Shown in pieces: positions 35,229 through 47,530 of a stretch of 64,000 bases of DNA (its first letter is position 1; each line of letters starts with the position of its first letter). A program made the translations under genes and the position numbers. The notes under the pieces are model-generated. The model was not told where the DNA came from and made no database searches. It worked only from the letters and a program-made list of their open reading frames with translations. This stretch comes from Lyophyllum atratum. Taxonomy: Eukaryota; Basidiomycota; Agaricomycetes; Agaricales; Lyophyllaceae. The stretch spans positions 1,612,001-1,676,000 of the forward strand of contig JACGCN010000007.1 of the NCBI GenBank assembly GCA_014905825.1, given 5' to 3'.

Positions 35229-36764
35229 CTAGAGTCCGACGGCTTGGGCAAGTTGCTCATAGGTCTCGAACACATCTATGTTGAACCCTATTTCTCCCAC
35301 ACGTCCATATCCTTCTACTCCACGGATCCTGATTTTTGTGCGCTTAAGCACGGCCCACACTTCGTCGGCATCCTCCTCTGTGATGTCATACATGTACAAG
35401 GAGAGAGACTCCAATGGACGCTGACGGGAGGGATTCTCCATCCACGATGAAACGAGGTCGCAGAACTCATCAGTCACGTCAACTATGTCCTCGAGGACCA
35501 TGTAAGAGAAGGCGAAAGTGAAGGAAGCAAGGTGGACGAGCGAAGCCCAAAGTCTGAGATGTTTCAACGCGATATGCACACTCCAGTCACTGCTGCACAC
35601 CGTCAGCGTTTCTAGCATCACACTAATCTCGATGAACTCAGCAATGGCGTCGGGGCTCCCGTAGGCACTGAGGAGGAGATGACGAAGACGGCTCACGTCG
35701 TGGTCGACACTGGAAAGAATATCGCATGTCTGGTATTGAGGATCACCCGAGCTGAGCGTGAGGGTCTGTAGTTTAGGCAGTGCGAGGATTCCAAGTGCAC
35801 GGTTGATGACGTGCCTGCGCCCTCTCCCCGCGAATACGAGGGTGAGAGTCGTTAACCGCGCCAATGTAACGGCGTCGTCGGGCCAGCTGGGTTGGGCTTC
35901 GGAATTGGACCCGTCTACAAGGTCCAGATCTACGCACGCAAATAATGCTGACTCGATCTGTGTGCATTGGTATATAACAGTAGCAAATGCTACTAGTGTT
36001 ATTTTTCCTTTGATTTCCAGATAGGATAGCTGGATCCATGGGAGGGAAAGTGAAATGTCGCTTATGAGCATGGATGACCTCATGTTGTGCAGGGTGACCG
36101 CACGGAGACGGGGGGCGGCATTAAATACAGTTATTTGAGAGTAGTCCTCGTGAACTTCTACCCCACCACCAAAGGACAAGCTTTCCAAGAATGTGACCCC
36201 ATCGAAGGACAAGGTTTCCAAGAATGGGAGGCTGTTGCCCGGTAGTGACAAGATTGGCATGAGAACGCTGCATTGGTCAAGCGCGATGTGGAGCTCTGAG
36301 CATCTAGGTGAGAAATGTGCAATCGTTTGGCAGATTTCATGGGCCTTTATGCTGTGATGCAGATAGGACGTATCAACGTGGTGTGTAAATGAAACAGATA
36401 AGGGAAGGGACGGGTTGGCGCGCTCAAACCAAGACACCATAACTGTGTTGAAGATATGGGACCCTGCACTCTCAAGCGCGGAATCCTGGGCAAGGTAGCG
36501 GGTCAGTTCGAGCGCAAGCCTGTTCCAGAGGTCGGAGCAGTCCAAAGCGGCAGCCCGCCACGAAGAGCAAACATGCGATAAGCCAAAGGGAGATGCGTTA
36601 GACCGCGGTCCAGGACCGTGACTCTCCATTGAAACGGCGTACTGAAATATCCTGGCAAGGATTTCGGGCGGGAGAAGGCGGGCGGGAGAAAGCAAGGCTG
36701 TATGATAGTCTGCCTCTTTTTGTTTCTGGACACGCGAATCGTTAAGGACTTTTATCTCCTCCAT
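35229..36764 (-). CDS. F-box protein with LRR-like C-terminal region
   Basis: Intronless agaricomycete F-box protein of about 511 residues from the ATG at 36764. The open frame continues upstream of this ATG without another ATG in frame, so a short upstream exon is possible. The N terminus is a short coiled coil (MEEIKVLNDSRVQKQKEAD), then the F-box LLPPEILARIFQYAV and VCSSWRAAALDCSDLWNRL. The rest consists of irregular leucine-rich segments (FLETLSFDGV, LRAVTLHNMR, LQTLTLSSGD, LETLTVCSSD, LESLSLYMYD), as usual in this hugely expanded family. A small internal duplication (FLETLSFDGVTFLESLSFGG) arises from a 30-bp direct repeat near 36170-36225. Probable SCF substrate adaptor; target unknown. 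Confidence 0.87.
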   Translation of the reverse strand: MEEIKVLNDSRVQKQKEADYHTALLSPARLLPPEILARIFQYAVSMESHGPGPRSNASPFGLSHVCSSWRAAALDCSDLWNRLALELTRYLAQDSALESAGSHIFNTVMVSWFERANPSLPLSVSFTHHVDTSYLHHSIKAHEICQTIAHFSPRCSELHIALDQCSVLMPILSLPGNSLPFLETLSFDGVTFLESLSFGGGVEVHEDYSQITVFNAAPRLRAVTLHNMRSSMLISDISLSLPWIQLSYLEIKGKITLVAFATVIYQCTQIESALFACVDLDLVDGSNSEAQPSWPDDAVTLARLTTLTLVFAGRGRRHVINRALGILALPKLQTLTLSSGDPQYQTCDILSSVDHDVSRLRHLLLSAYGSPDAIAEFIEISVMLETLTVCSSDWSVHIALKHLRLWASLVHLASFTFAFSYMVLEDIVDVTDEFCDLVSSWMENPSRQRPLESLSLYMYDITEEDADEVWAVLKRTKIRIRGVEGYGRVGEIGFNIDVFETYEQLAQAVGL

Positions 36765-37391
36765 GAAGCGGTTGATCTTCAATTGAAGATGTAGGATATC
36801 ATGATCGATATCCACGATTTGACTGATTATTCCAGCTAGAATTGTATTGCAGAATCGGACTTGTTCATGAGAGGGCCGGTGGTTAGACCGAACGAGGGAC
36901 TCAGTAGAAACGACGCTTAAAGGTTCCTTTGGTCCTTGAGTCTGGGGTCGGACACCATGAGTAACGCTCCCATAGATATGAAGACGATGGTGAACTATAC
37001 ACTTGTTTTTGTGGCTGCCCGACGTTCTAATATTTCTTCAAGCGCATTTAAGACCTGCTCAGAAAGGGGCGTGCCTAATGTTTAATACTTAACGGATAGT
37101 TACTACACTGAAATACCAGGCATGCCTTTAACTGCAACTTTTCGTCAATGCAGTTGGCTTGAGGAGGTAACAAGTTGACCGAGCTTACTGATGCATTCTT
37201 GCTGTCTCAACACGGGTTCCCATGAGTCAGTCGGAGACAAGTAATCGGTTAAACGCATAGGTCTCGAAGTCTCCCTGGATGAGCCTAAGATGTCTACCGA
37301 TTGGCACAAGATTGGCAAGAGCAACTTGGCAAAAGATGTGGTTTCAACTGAAGCTTGAGATAGTCGGTATTTCAAATGTTTCAAGCCCCGC
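36765..37391. other. 5' flank of the LRR F-box gene
   Basis: The region up to the small MITE contains the promoter of the minus-strand F-box gene. A possible minus-strand coding extension reads open for about 200 bp without an ATG. No other feature was found. Confidence 0.4.
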
Positions 37392-37543
37392 CACTGCGGG
37401 CATTGGCCCAAATATCCGTAGAAAACATCAAGAACATATGTGGAAAATATCGTGATCCAGCGTTCTGATTGGTCAATATTCACAATATATTCACGATATC
37501 TTCTAACTGTGATCGATGAATTTTTAGGCCAATGCCCGCAGTG
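37392..37543. mobile_element. 152-bp fold-back MITE with CACTGCGGGCATTGGCC termini
   Basis: CACTGCGGGCATTGGCC at the left end is matched by its exact inverse at the right (37527-37543), with weaker matching for some further bases. The interior also contains an inverted pair (GAAAATATCGTG near 37442 and CACGATATCTTC near 37492), so the element can fold nearly end to end. No clear target duplication is visible, so superfamily is unassigned. A third copy of the terminus lies alone at 33479. Confidence 0.7.
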
Positions 37544-37803
37544 CGCGTTCTCAATACAAAATTATATAGTCCCTGGCCCTTCGTGAATGTCGCGCTGAAG
37601 GTGACTGCGGAGGTGTTGACTGCTCAATATTCAATCTCAGTAAATGGGATGTCAGACCTCGAGATTCACACACTTTGCTCGAAGTTTGGCATCGAAGTTT
37701 TAGAAGAAGCGTCATACGTCCTTTGGAACGTCTGGCAGGCCACCTACCCCAGATATTCAACACTTCAAGCGTGTATCAGGGCCCTCGCGGAGGACTCGGC
37801 GAC

Positions 37804-38058
37804 GATCAACAAAATAACGCGCATATAATCAGCTCTAAATACGTTTACGAACTCCATCTGCGCTCTTTGTCAACTAACGAGCCTCATCCGAAGGCGACGC
37901 TGCCAACGCTGCCGTGTCTGCTCAAGCCATCACATGCAGATGAATCCTCCGATCACATTGCAGCCGTGCGGGTCCAGGTCTCAGGGGATCTGGTCGCGCT
38001 GCTCGTGAAGGAGGTGCACGAGGACATCGGTGCACATCTCGAAATATGGGAGTGGATG
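37804..38058 (+). pseudogene. Duplicated fragment of the F-box gene (intron end plus exon 3)
   Basis: This 255-bp block aligns without gaps to 31157-31411 of the F-box gene 6.6 kb away. It includes the last 29 bp of intron 2 with the CAG acceptor and nearly all of exon 3. The fragment was therefore copied as genomic DNA, not from mRNA. Across 73 codons (SSKYVYEL to AHLEIW) there are 19 base differences, all at third positions and all silent. The next codon gives the first replacement (Asp to Glu). Flanking sequence is unrelated and no ATG opens the frame, so it is a fragment. The pattern means the source was a working paralogue under strong selection. It lies next to the UGGT 3' end. Confidence 0.8.
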
Positions 38059-38180
38059 AACTCAACTTGGCAAACGGAGGACGACCATCCTTCTCAACAC
38101 ACTCAGGAGCACCATCCGTTTTCCAAACTACTGGTACATATGTCCTGATACTGTAAAATTTACGTAGCAGGTACCACCCA

Positions 38181-41100
38181 CTACAACTCGTCTCGAGGTA
38201 GGGCTGGGTTGGATCCACCCTCCTCAGTGACAGAAGTGTGGGCAGTAGCATCTGACGTTGAGGCCTCTGTACTGGCAGCTCCTGCGTTGGCCAGGACGTT
38301 GGCATCGGCAGCAGCCATACCAGAGTGAATAACACCCTCCGCTGCCAATTGGCGGGCAAAGCGTGCAATCTCAGCGTCATATTCCTCCCATTCGGGTATT
38401 TGCCTAGCTCGGGCCAGTTTGGGCTCTTTCTGTGGAGGTAATGAGAATCTAACGATTGGTTATTAATATGAGAAGCGCGGCTCACGGTCAGCGGGTTTTG
38501 GCAGAGATCGATTGTCTTTGCGCGATCCAGTCTATCTTTGCTGCCTATACATGAAGCAGGTGAGCGAAAAGGATGCAGAGTACAGAAATTCCACGGGAAA
38601 CGTACACCAGGTTTCGCACTGTAAGGGAGAGCCAAAATTAGGACATTGTTACAATGCGTTCATAACTGCGAACTTACCCAGAGCCAGTCTTCGGGCAATG
38701 AGAACTAAATTACATCGCTGAATGAACATCTGCCGTCAAAAGAAAGTACTTTACACTCACAATCGGAACTTCTCGTTGCAGGTTGTTAGGCAGATCTACA
38801 TTATTGTTACTACGTACGGATATCAGACGCCTGGGCAATGAACGGACCTTGATCCAGATTTGCAAGAGAATTCGGGTCAGCAGATAGTTGCTGATAGTGC
38901 CCCCGGAGTATGTCCTGATCGTTCTATCAGCAAGTGCAGCGGTGATATTTTCGCAAATCTTACGCCAGCAGCTAACTGAAAGGTGGGTGTGAGTGTGAGC
39001 AGCAGCTACATCCGCGAAGAACCATAGCTTACTTGTCGGAATCGAGCCAAGTCGATGACATACAGCGCACTGCTCAGAAGACCAGTCAGCACCAAGACAC
39101 CGTATCGACGAAGTAGGCCCGCCTGATATGGTATGGTCTGCCCTGTAGGAATTCCTTCCAGTATCCCGTTTTCCAGAACCTAAAACCTTCCATATCCGTA
39201 TTATCGTCGCCCATTGGGGTGTAGCCGTATGGCGCGCCCTGCAGATCCAGATCCACCAACTCCTTGAGGTCGGCACGTACGATTTGGTCAGCGTCGACAA
39301 AAATAACTTTCTTGAGGTCCATGGGGAAAAGGACGTCAAGGAACAAGATTTTGTAGGCCCAAATGATCCTTTGCTTCTCTGTTTGCTCGCGGAGCCAAGT
39401 CGGCCATTTGTATGTCACGAGCTCGTATTTGAAGTTATATTTTTCGGCAAGATGAGGAATGAATTCCTAGAGACGGGCAATTAGAGACTAGGTGAATTGA
39501 CAGGATGGACAAAAAGTCACCAGGAACGAAGGTGAGAGGAAGTTCTCGATGAACCAGAATTTGACGGTGCTCTTGGTATTCCGGAGAACACTCAAAATCA
39601 TGATCGAGGCAAACCGCTATAGGAAAAAGTTTAGTTTGAGTGCATCCCTGTGCCATACATAGTAGCACTTGCCTCATACAATAATCCCGAGGCGACAGTG
39701 AAGATGTTAATTTCTGCCTGCTCTTCCACAGGAGCAACCCCAGTATCCTTAGTTTTGAAAAGGGATGTCACTCTGAATCGTATATAAGCCAACTTCCGCC
39801 ATCAAGTATCAAAAAATCACGTACCGAGAAGTGAAGTCTCCGAACAAAGAGCCCAAGTTACTCTCCGCCTTCCGGTCATCCAACACATCCGCTTTCTCCA
39901 TCCCCGACTTCCTCGCCAACCTCGGATACAACGTCAACCCCTCAAAGCTCGTCAAAGTGATCTCTTTCCCACTCTCTTCAACTGTCGGACTATTCCAGCC
40001 CTCATTCCCAACGCTCTCCATCCTGTAGATGTCCCTGCTCCTGCCCTTGCGGATCTCAAGTTCGAAGACACCGGGTTTCGCCTTGAACTGCAGGTACCCG
40101 AGATTCGCGACGACCTGGGTGTCATCAATGGACGTCGCATCCTTTCCACCCCGGAGCAGTTCGAGTTGTACACCCCGTGGGGGACTGTTGGTGTGCGTCT
40201 CACGTGCGTGGCCCTCAACGACGAGGTAATCCAGGTCGAAGACTACGTCAACGCTATGATCACCGGGAGAAAGGTTGCCAAGCTGGATGTTGTCCAGGTC
40301 GTACAGAGCTTCGCGGGGACGGACAAGCCAAGACGACGGGACGTCCATGGCTAGGGTGTAGATTGGTTCCGTTGGTAGATCTTCGAAGACGGCTTGCGCA
40401 GGAATTTCTTGACTAGCGTGAAGTCAATGTATTTTCCTTGACACAAAGGAAGGAGAGTGCGAACCCATCCTCATCGAAAGATAACGAAGGCAGTAAGTTG
40501 TAGCGGTAGAAGTTTTTTAGAGGCACCTAGTTTGCCATGAATAACTCCGTAAAGAAGCATAAAAAGTCTCCTCACCTCTCGATGACGAGCAGGGTTGAGG
40601 TGTACTTCAATAAACATATCCGGCACATTGGATAACCACTACACAACGGTGTCAGCCCCTGCCAGTCGCGAAGCCGGTCTAGCCTCACCTGAAGCAAACT
40701 CGACCACTTCTGTCCCGTCACACTCAAAGGATCCATAATCACTGCAATATGATACAGCGCCGTGGTGTTGTCGCCCGCCTCGAATGCCCTACATCAAACT
40801 TTATCGGACTCGCTCGACTTCGTGAAGTGCCCTACTTACGTGTAGTTGGAATCCAACAGCTGATATTGCTTCTGACGCGGCCGTTGCGGCGTCTGGAACA
40901 GGCTAAACTCGCTAGGATCCGGGAGCTGAATGGCAGCGATGACGGACGAGGCCATCGATATCAGGTGGGCATAGGTGGCGCTGCGGTGCTTTTAGCCTTC
41001 AGGTCATAAAATTAAGGTAGGCTGCTAACCGGTCGGTCTGGGAGGCAGCAGGGGCAATAGTTTCAAGGGCCTTCATCACCGGCTCTGCTCGTTTCCGGAT

Positions 41101-44100
41101 CTCGTATATCTCCAAAGCAGCAAAGTCTGCCGCACGGAAATCGCCTGCCTCGATCGGGCCGACGACCTAGACACGCGCCAAAGTCCACATCAGTCCCAAT
41201 TAAAGCAGAGTAAAAATAGTTGTGCGCACCCGTCCGTTGACGAGGAGGGCCTGTTGACCAGGAGCAATCTCTATCTCCCGTGCTACCAAACGGCTCGCCT
41301 TGACGTACTCTGCGTAACGAGTCTCATCGAAGTCTACAACATTATCAGTACCCGTCATCGTCCTCAGCAGCTCATCATGTGGGAGCACCGCTTGTGCACC
41401 GTCGCTTGTAACCCTAGCTGACAGGACCTGCAGAAGCTGCTCTAGGGAAGCCTTGGAGAGGAGGTGATCCTTGACGAGGTGGGCGATCCACCACGATGTC
41501 ACGGGCCGCCTGGCGGCCCCGGTTGGGTCGTTGGGAGGGTTGTGGATGAATGAGATACGCGTGCGAGAATCAGGAGTCTGCCAAATTGCCGTATGTGATC
41601 CATGGATAATCAGGAGCGAGCTAAAGCGCTTACAATAGAGGATAATGCTTCCTTGACGAGCTGCAACCCTGCTTCACTGTCAAGGTCGGCAATGACGTAG
41701 AGACTAAGTGGGATGACTGGAGAACCCGCTATCAAGAAAGGGTATGAGCAAAATTGATATGGGCCATACGGAAAGCAAACATACGAGGGTAGACAAACGC
41801 AGATGGCGCCACGTGGAACCCAGTCCGCGAGAAAAGATCCGGGAGGTTGAAGATGCGGAGACTGCCAGGAGTGGTCGCGGGGTAAATATACTGGTTCCGC
41901 CTAAGCCCAGTCGAAGGTTGGTCATAGAAAAATGTCGCCATGGTCTCATTGTGCGCATCCGTGATTTTTCCTTCGTAGACCTGGACAATACTCCTTAATC
42001 AAGCCACAATTTCCAAGGAAAGTGAGGATGAATCCATACCTGCTCCTGGAGGAATTGCATCTGGCGTGTCAGCTCGGTTTGCATGTGTCGCAGGAATTCC
42101 TATTCGGCAGTGACCGTCAGATACCTACCCACCACAAAAAACAGAGGGACAAACGTACATCGTCGAAATCAAAATGCTTTCCATTAAGGAAAACATGGCC
42201 CATGGGGGCCGCCGACATAGTGGCCCCGAGACGCTCAGCATAAGTCATAGCCTTGGTCAGAGGAGCTTCCGGATTGGCTTTTCCAGCGAGGATAACCTCC
42301 AAGTCAGCAACAACATGGGTCTCCGATCCTTCAACCTGCGCAAAATCTGTGAACAGTCTTTCCAAAATATCCCAGTCAACTGTTAGTTGGTCGATGGGTT
42401 GGGCTTCTGAAACCTGATGCAAGTCAAGTTCAGGGCAAGGAATGAGATGAGGTTAACCCACCTCCTGGAAGAATGCCAGTGTCTTTCTGCGCCCATAATT
42501 GCGAACCAAGTGGTAGAAGAGCCGGGCCATGCGAATACCTGAGTAAGCAAAGAGTAAGCGTCAAAATCGGGTAGCATAAGAGACGAAAGCTCACCATCTT
42601 CCGTCTCAGCGCTAGGAACAACACCGAACCTGAGCGGGAAGTTCCTATTGATGATGTTGGCCATGGGGCCAGCGATGAAGGACAGGCTCGTGGTTTGCGA
42701 AAGGTCTAGCACAAGGACGACATTGAAGAGGTTGAGCTTGACACTGGGGAAGCCGTGATACACGGGCCGGAGAAGCTAAACGCCCCACTACATTTAGATG
42801 TGTGGCTGATGCATGTACAAAAAGCATGACATACTGTGTAAAGGGACGCGCTCCATTTCTCATACCTAGAATGGCAGCGTCAGAATAAGGGAAGAAGATA
42901 AAATATCTTCCTCCTCACCTAGTATCCTCCTCAAAATCATTCCAATAAATAATGACATCCCCACCCTCCGGCCTGTCACTCGCATCAAACAATCCATCCA
43001 ACACATCCGACCCAGTCTGTGCGTCGGCGACACTAGGATGCGTCAACAGATGGAATGCCTCCGCCCGCGATATCCCCAGCGACGTCAAGCTGAGCATCGC
43101 AGAGCGCTCCTTCTTCAAAAGGCGCAAGAGCCCAAAGGGGTTGACATCCTTATCGGCGATGACGGCACCATTAAGCCAGAACACGTGGGTACCACCTTGG
43201 GCCTTGACTGAGTTTGCTTGAATCTCGGCTTCGAGGCTGGTGTTGACGACGACGCGCCGTGCGATGGAGGTGGCGTATTTAGGGAAGTTTTGAGAGAGGT
43301 GGGTTAGCGTGACGAGGGGCTTGGAGGAGTCAGCGATGAGTTGGATGGCTTGGAAGCCAATATCTGGGTGGAGCGCGTTAGAACGGTTGTGGTGAGCATA
43401 GGTCGGCATAGGATCGTACTTTCGAGTTCTTCTTCGGTCAATGGTGTTGCAGCGGTAGGTGCTGTGTCATTCTCGGGGTGATTGTGTATGAGAGTCAAGA
43501 CGGGGTCCACAGTTGACTCCGAGTCGTCGAGTTTCGAAGCATTCTCTGTGTTAGCACCTGCCAAAGTGCTTTTAGCCGAGGAAACAGATGTTATCAAGAG
43601 AATGCCTACCATTCCGGCTGTTCCTGTCGTCTATCGCAAGATAGTCTGTCTTCTTCAAGTTCAATGCTACCCCATACCCTGACAGGTAGTTCCGGACATG
43701 ATCATCGAGAGTTTTGGGAGGAATAGGGCGGAACACGTATTCCACGAGAGGTTCAGGCTTGTCAGCGAGTGAAAGCAAATAGCTATGCAATTCACGGAAA
43801 TTAGGCGAAGACGGTGACGCGTAGAAAATGGCAGTCCGAGGTGGGTGCTGGAGAGTGCGTGCCGGAGGGGGATATATGTGATCAAACGTCAGAAGCCGGG
43901 GTCTAGGGAAAGGACTAGAATACGATCAGCGTCTGGGCGTATAATGTTAGCAATTTAACTCACGCAAGCGTTGAGGTTTTGACTGAAGCGTCTATCGTCT
44001 CTATTCCAGCAAGCTTCACGAGTTCTTCGATGTCGCAGACAACTTCTCCATACCAGTCAACCCATGAGCCGCACTCCGACCCCTTGCTATTATTATGATG

Positions 44101-44517
44101 GTCCGCATAGTCGTTGTAGAATGCCTCAATCTTCGGTGTAGCTGCGTGTAACGCGAGGTGCATCTCCACCGCAGCCACGGCTCCAGGCTCGCTCAAGTAC
44201 CCGTTGCGGGTGGCAAGTTCCAAAGCAGCTTGGTGCATGGCTTCTGGAGTCAATCTATGGGGCGAAGACAGTACGTCTGGATCCGAGAACTTGTCCAGGA
44301 GCGGGAAGAAGGCATCTGGGTTTTCCAAAGCTACCGTTTCGCTGTCAATATAGTCAATAACGACCTGAAGTCCTGAATTATTTAATGCTCACAGGACTTC
44401 AATTAGTGGTGGAGGTGCAGGCCACGATGACCTCAAAGAAACCTTTACTGGTGGGCTTGCAGACCATCCTCCCAACACCGCGAAGGATACTCCAAGGAGC
44501 TGAAGGCTCCGCCTCAT
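38181..44517 (-). CDS. UGGT: UDP-glucose:glycoprotein glucosyltransferase (ER folding sensor)
   Basis: Reglucosylates misfolded N-glycoproteins in the ER lumen. The ATG at 44517 opens a signal peptide ([20 protein letters not shown]), followed by [20 protein letters not shown], the family's usual mature start. An intron then joins to [16 protein letters not shown]. Thioredoxin-like domains fill the long middle (many exons, 44.3-40.5 kb). The GT24 catalytic domain starts [24 protein letters not shown], shows [14 protein letters not shown] and carries the metal-binding DAD in [15 protein letters not shown]. It continues [13 protein letters not shown] and ends [15 protein letters not shown]. The C terminus is RDEL, an ER-retrieval signal. 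One intron (39617-39672) appears to use a GC donor. Exon count was not summed. The gene is head-to-head with NMD3. Confidence 0.93.
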
Positions 44518-44839
44518 TTTGTATGTTCACTTGAGTGAGCTGAGAGGTATAAAGAGACCCAGAATCTATGGAAATGCTTGCCAGTCTAGAGCATGTACAA
44601 CAGTTCAGGAGTAAGAATTGTTATTGCCAGATGCATCAACCACAACCGACACGTCAACAACTTCATTTCTGATCGGGGATCTAATCTTATCGTGGTCGCG
44701 TCACGTGTAAGATTTTTTTTGGACGGATCCGAGCATCCTTCGCTCAAGCTCAGTCATCTACCTTCCTTTCTAATCCACGGCCACCACCTTTCTCTCTGAA
44801 ATCACAACCACTCCAAAGAACCCTCAGGTGCTCTCAACC
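44518..44839. promoter_or_regulatory. Divergent promoter of UGGT and NMD3
   Basis: The 322 bp between opposing ATGs include a C/T-rich run toward NMD3 (44757-44805). No unfolded-protein-response element was recognised with confidence. Confidence 0.5.
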
Positions 44840-46804
44840 ATGGAATTTGTCCCAGCTCCCCCTGTACATAGGGTCCTATGTGCGGATTGTGGTGAGTAAA
44901 TCTAATCAGACGACGAGAGATCCTAAGCTGATTTGTGCGTTAGGAACACCGATCGTCCCCAATTCTGCCAATATGTGTGTTTCTTGTCTGCGGAATACGT
45001 GAGCAATTTTGATTGCGTTTTTAAAAGATTGATTGACCGTGATCTACGATAGTGTCGATATCACGGAGGGAATTCCCAAACAAGGTGAGTATCACCGAAT
45101 CGTCAGAAGGTGCAAGTAATAATATGCATGAATAGCTTCTGTATCGTTCTGCAGAAATTGCGAACGCTTTCTCTCACCACCCCAAGCTTGGACCATCGCG
45201 AAACCCGAATCTTCTGAACTTCTTTCGATCTGCCTCAAAAAGCTCAAGGGTCTGAATAAAGTGCGGTTAACGGAGGCACATTTCATTTGGACAGAACCGC
45301 ATTCAAAGCGGCTCCGTGTGTCGATGACCATCCAGAAAGAGGTGCGTAACTGCGTTATCATCTTTATCTAGCCGATCATAACGCTCCCTTCAGGTCCTGA
45401 CTAACACAATCCTGGAACAAACTTTCGAACTTGAATACCTAGTCCAACACGGTCAATGTCCGGATTGCGCAAAACTTGCGGCCAAGAATACCTGGAACGC
45501 TTTGGTGCAAGTACGCCAAAAGGTCCCGCACAAACGGACATTCTTGTACCTGGAACAGTTGATCTTGAAGCACAACGCCCAGAAGGACACGATCTCCATA
45601 AAGGAAGTCAAGGATGGTCTCGACTTCTTTTACAGCTCTCGCAGCCATGCCCTCAAGATGGTGGAGTTCCTCCAAGGAGTCGTCCCCGTTCGGTGCGTCG
45701 CCTTCCATTACATTCCTCGAAATCAACCTAATACTAAGCACACCCTGCAGCTCAAAATCCTCTGAGCAGATCATCTCCTCCGACATCCACACCAGCACCG
45801 CCAACTTCAAATACACCTACTCCGTCGAGATCATCCCAATCTGCAAAGACGACCTCGTCTGCATCCCCCCAAAACAAGCCCGACAACTAAGCAACATCAG
45901 CCCCCTCACGATCTGCACCCGCGTCGGCAACTCCATCCACCTCCTCGACCCCGCAACACTCCAAGCCTGCGACTTCACCGCAAACGTCTACTGGCGCTCC
46001 CCCTTCCACACCCTCGCCACCGTCACCGACCTCGTCGAGTTCACAGTCCTCGACATCGAGCCCGACACCCGGCGCACCAAGGGCAAATTCGTCGTGGCCG
46101 ATGCGCAAGTTGCGCTTGCGGGGGCCTTCCGCTCCTCTGCGGGGACAGGCGGGGATGACGAGGACGGTATGATGGACTTTGACGGGCGCGGGACGAGTAA
46201 CCAAATCTACCACACCCGCACGCACCTTGGCGCGATTCTCCAACCAGGAGATACGGCGCTTGGTTATCATCTCACGAACAGCAACTACAACTCTGACGAC
46301 TTCGCGACCCTCGAGGCGGGTCGGATACCCGACATCATACTGGTGAAGAAGGCGTACCCGAATCGGCGCAAGAAGAGCAAGGCGCGGTCTTGGAAGCTCC
46401 GGAGTATCGCGAAGGAGGCGGGCGAGGAGGGCGAGACGAGTGGGGCACGGGGTGTTGTGGGCCGGCTTGGAGGAAGAGATCAGAAGAAGATCGAGGAGGA
46501 CTATGAGTTGTTCTTGCGTGATATTGAGGAGGATCCTGAGATGCGGGGTGCGGTCAACTTGTACAAGACTTCTGACGTGACAATGGAGGCACCGAAGGAG
46601 AAGAAGGGAGGGAAGAAGAAGGCGCAGTTCGCGATGGAAGTGGATGAGGCGGAGGAGGAGGCTGTCCGGACTAGCATTCAGGGCCATGAGGTCGAAGAGG
46701 AGGAAGAGCCTGACTTCCCCGAGGTCTCCTTGGACGAGCTGCTGGAGGACTTCGATGAGATGACTCTCGGGGTCGGCGTCGAGGAGGAGCCCGTACAGGA
46801 GTGA
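44840..46804 (+). CDS. NMD3: 60S ribosomal export protein NMD3
   Basis: Adaptor that links nascent 60S subunits to the CRM1 export receptor. The N terminus has the treble-clef zinc sites, spread over several small exons: RVLCADCGTPI, CVSCLRNTVDIT, then FCRNCERFL with the family's CxxC pairs. The central part (FIWTEPHSKRL, ILEQTFELEYLVQHGQCPDC, VRQKVPHKRTFLYLEQLILK) is strongly conserved. A second half runs IISSDIHTSTANFKYTYSVE to PDIILVKKAYPNRRKKSKAR, followed by EEDYELFLRDIEED. The C-terminal tail is acidic and leucine-rich (VSLDELLEDFDEMTLG), resembling the nuclear export signal of NMD3. The stop is at 46802-46804. The gene is divergent from UGGT. Confidence 0.95.
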
Positions 46805-47530
46805 TCTTCTACCATTATAGACCTGGATGCTTGGATGCCTCTGATATACTTAGGTTTATTGCGGAACAAACTATGTACATGCGTTGACTCGTCAAATTAG
46901 TATTTGTACGTAGTAGATATATAGCGAGCATGATCCCCGTATGATACCTATCTGTACCTGGTGAACTATCCTTGAAGCTATCATGCGTAAAATTGGTAGC
47001 TCTCCTGGTTAATGAGAGAGAAAGATCGTCCCATATCTCTCTCGATTCCGATCGGATACGTTTCTTCTTCCAGCTTGATGCAGAGGGGTATGTCAAGCTT
47101 GTGAACTTCAATTTTCGGGGTTCCCGAATCGTAGCCTTGCAGAACGATCAAGACTGAAAGACTCGGGAAATGAATCGGCGAGCCTAAAGGCACCAATTAC
47201 CATTCCGAAATGTATCCCAGACGGATTTGAAGCAATCAGTCATATGCACGAAAGCTTAAAGAAGGGAGGTTATTAGAGTCGTAACGTGCTATCATAGGCC
47301 ACCACTGCCCGATTCTTTGGTCCCGAAGTCCGCTAGGCGGGCTCTATGATCAGTGGGAAACAAATGCACGATAACAGCGAAAGGGATGTTATTTCATTCG
47401 CGACGGACTAGATGATGCTATACAATGTCACCAATCCTTCAAACCAGCAACGGCACGTAAAACAAACATATATATTAGTATCACTTTCAAGATCGTAGAA
47501 AGAGAAAGTATCAACAAGCACAACAAATCA
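46805..47530. other. Convergent intergenic space between NMD3 and CLF1
   Basis: It contains both 3' UTRs. No gene, tRNA-like promoter boxes or repeats were recognised. Confidence 0.5.

Noticed and set aside
37384..37551. hAT assignment for the 152-bp MITE
   Set aside because: The CACTG-type ends hint at hAT, but the flanking eight bases on each side do not match, so no target duplication supports the assignment.
37922..38635. 237-codon minus-strand frame near the UGGT 3' end
   Set aside because: It is antisense to the duplicated F-box fragment and out of frame with UGGT's RDEL-ending exons.
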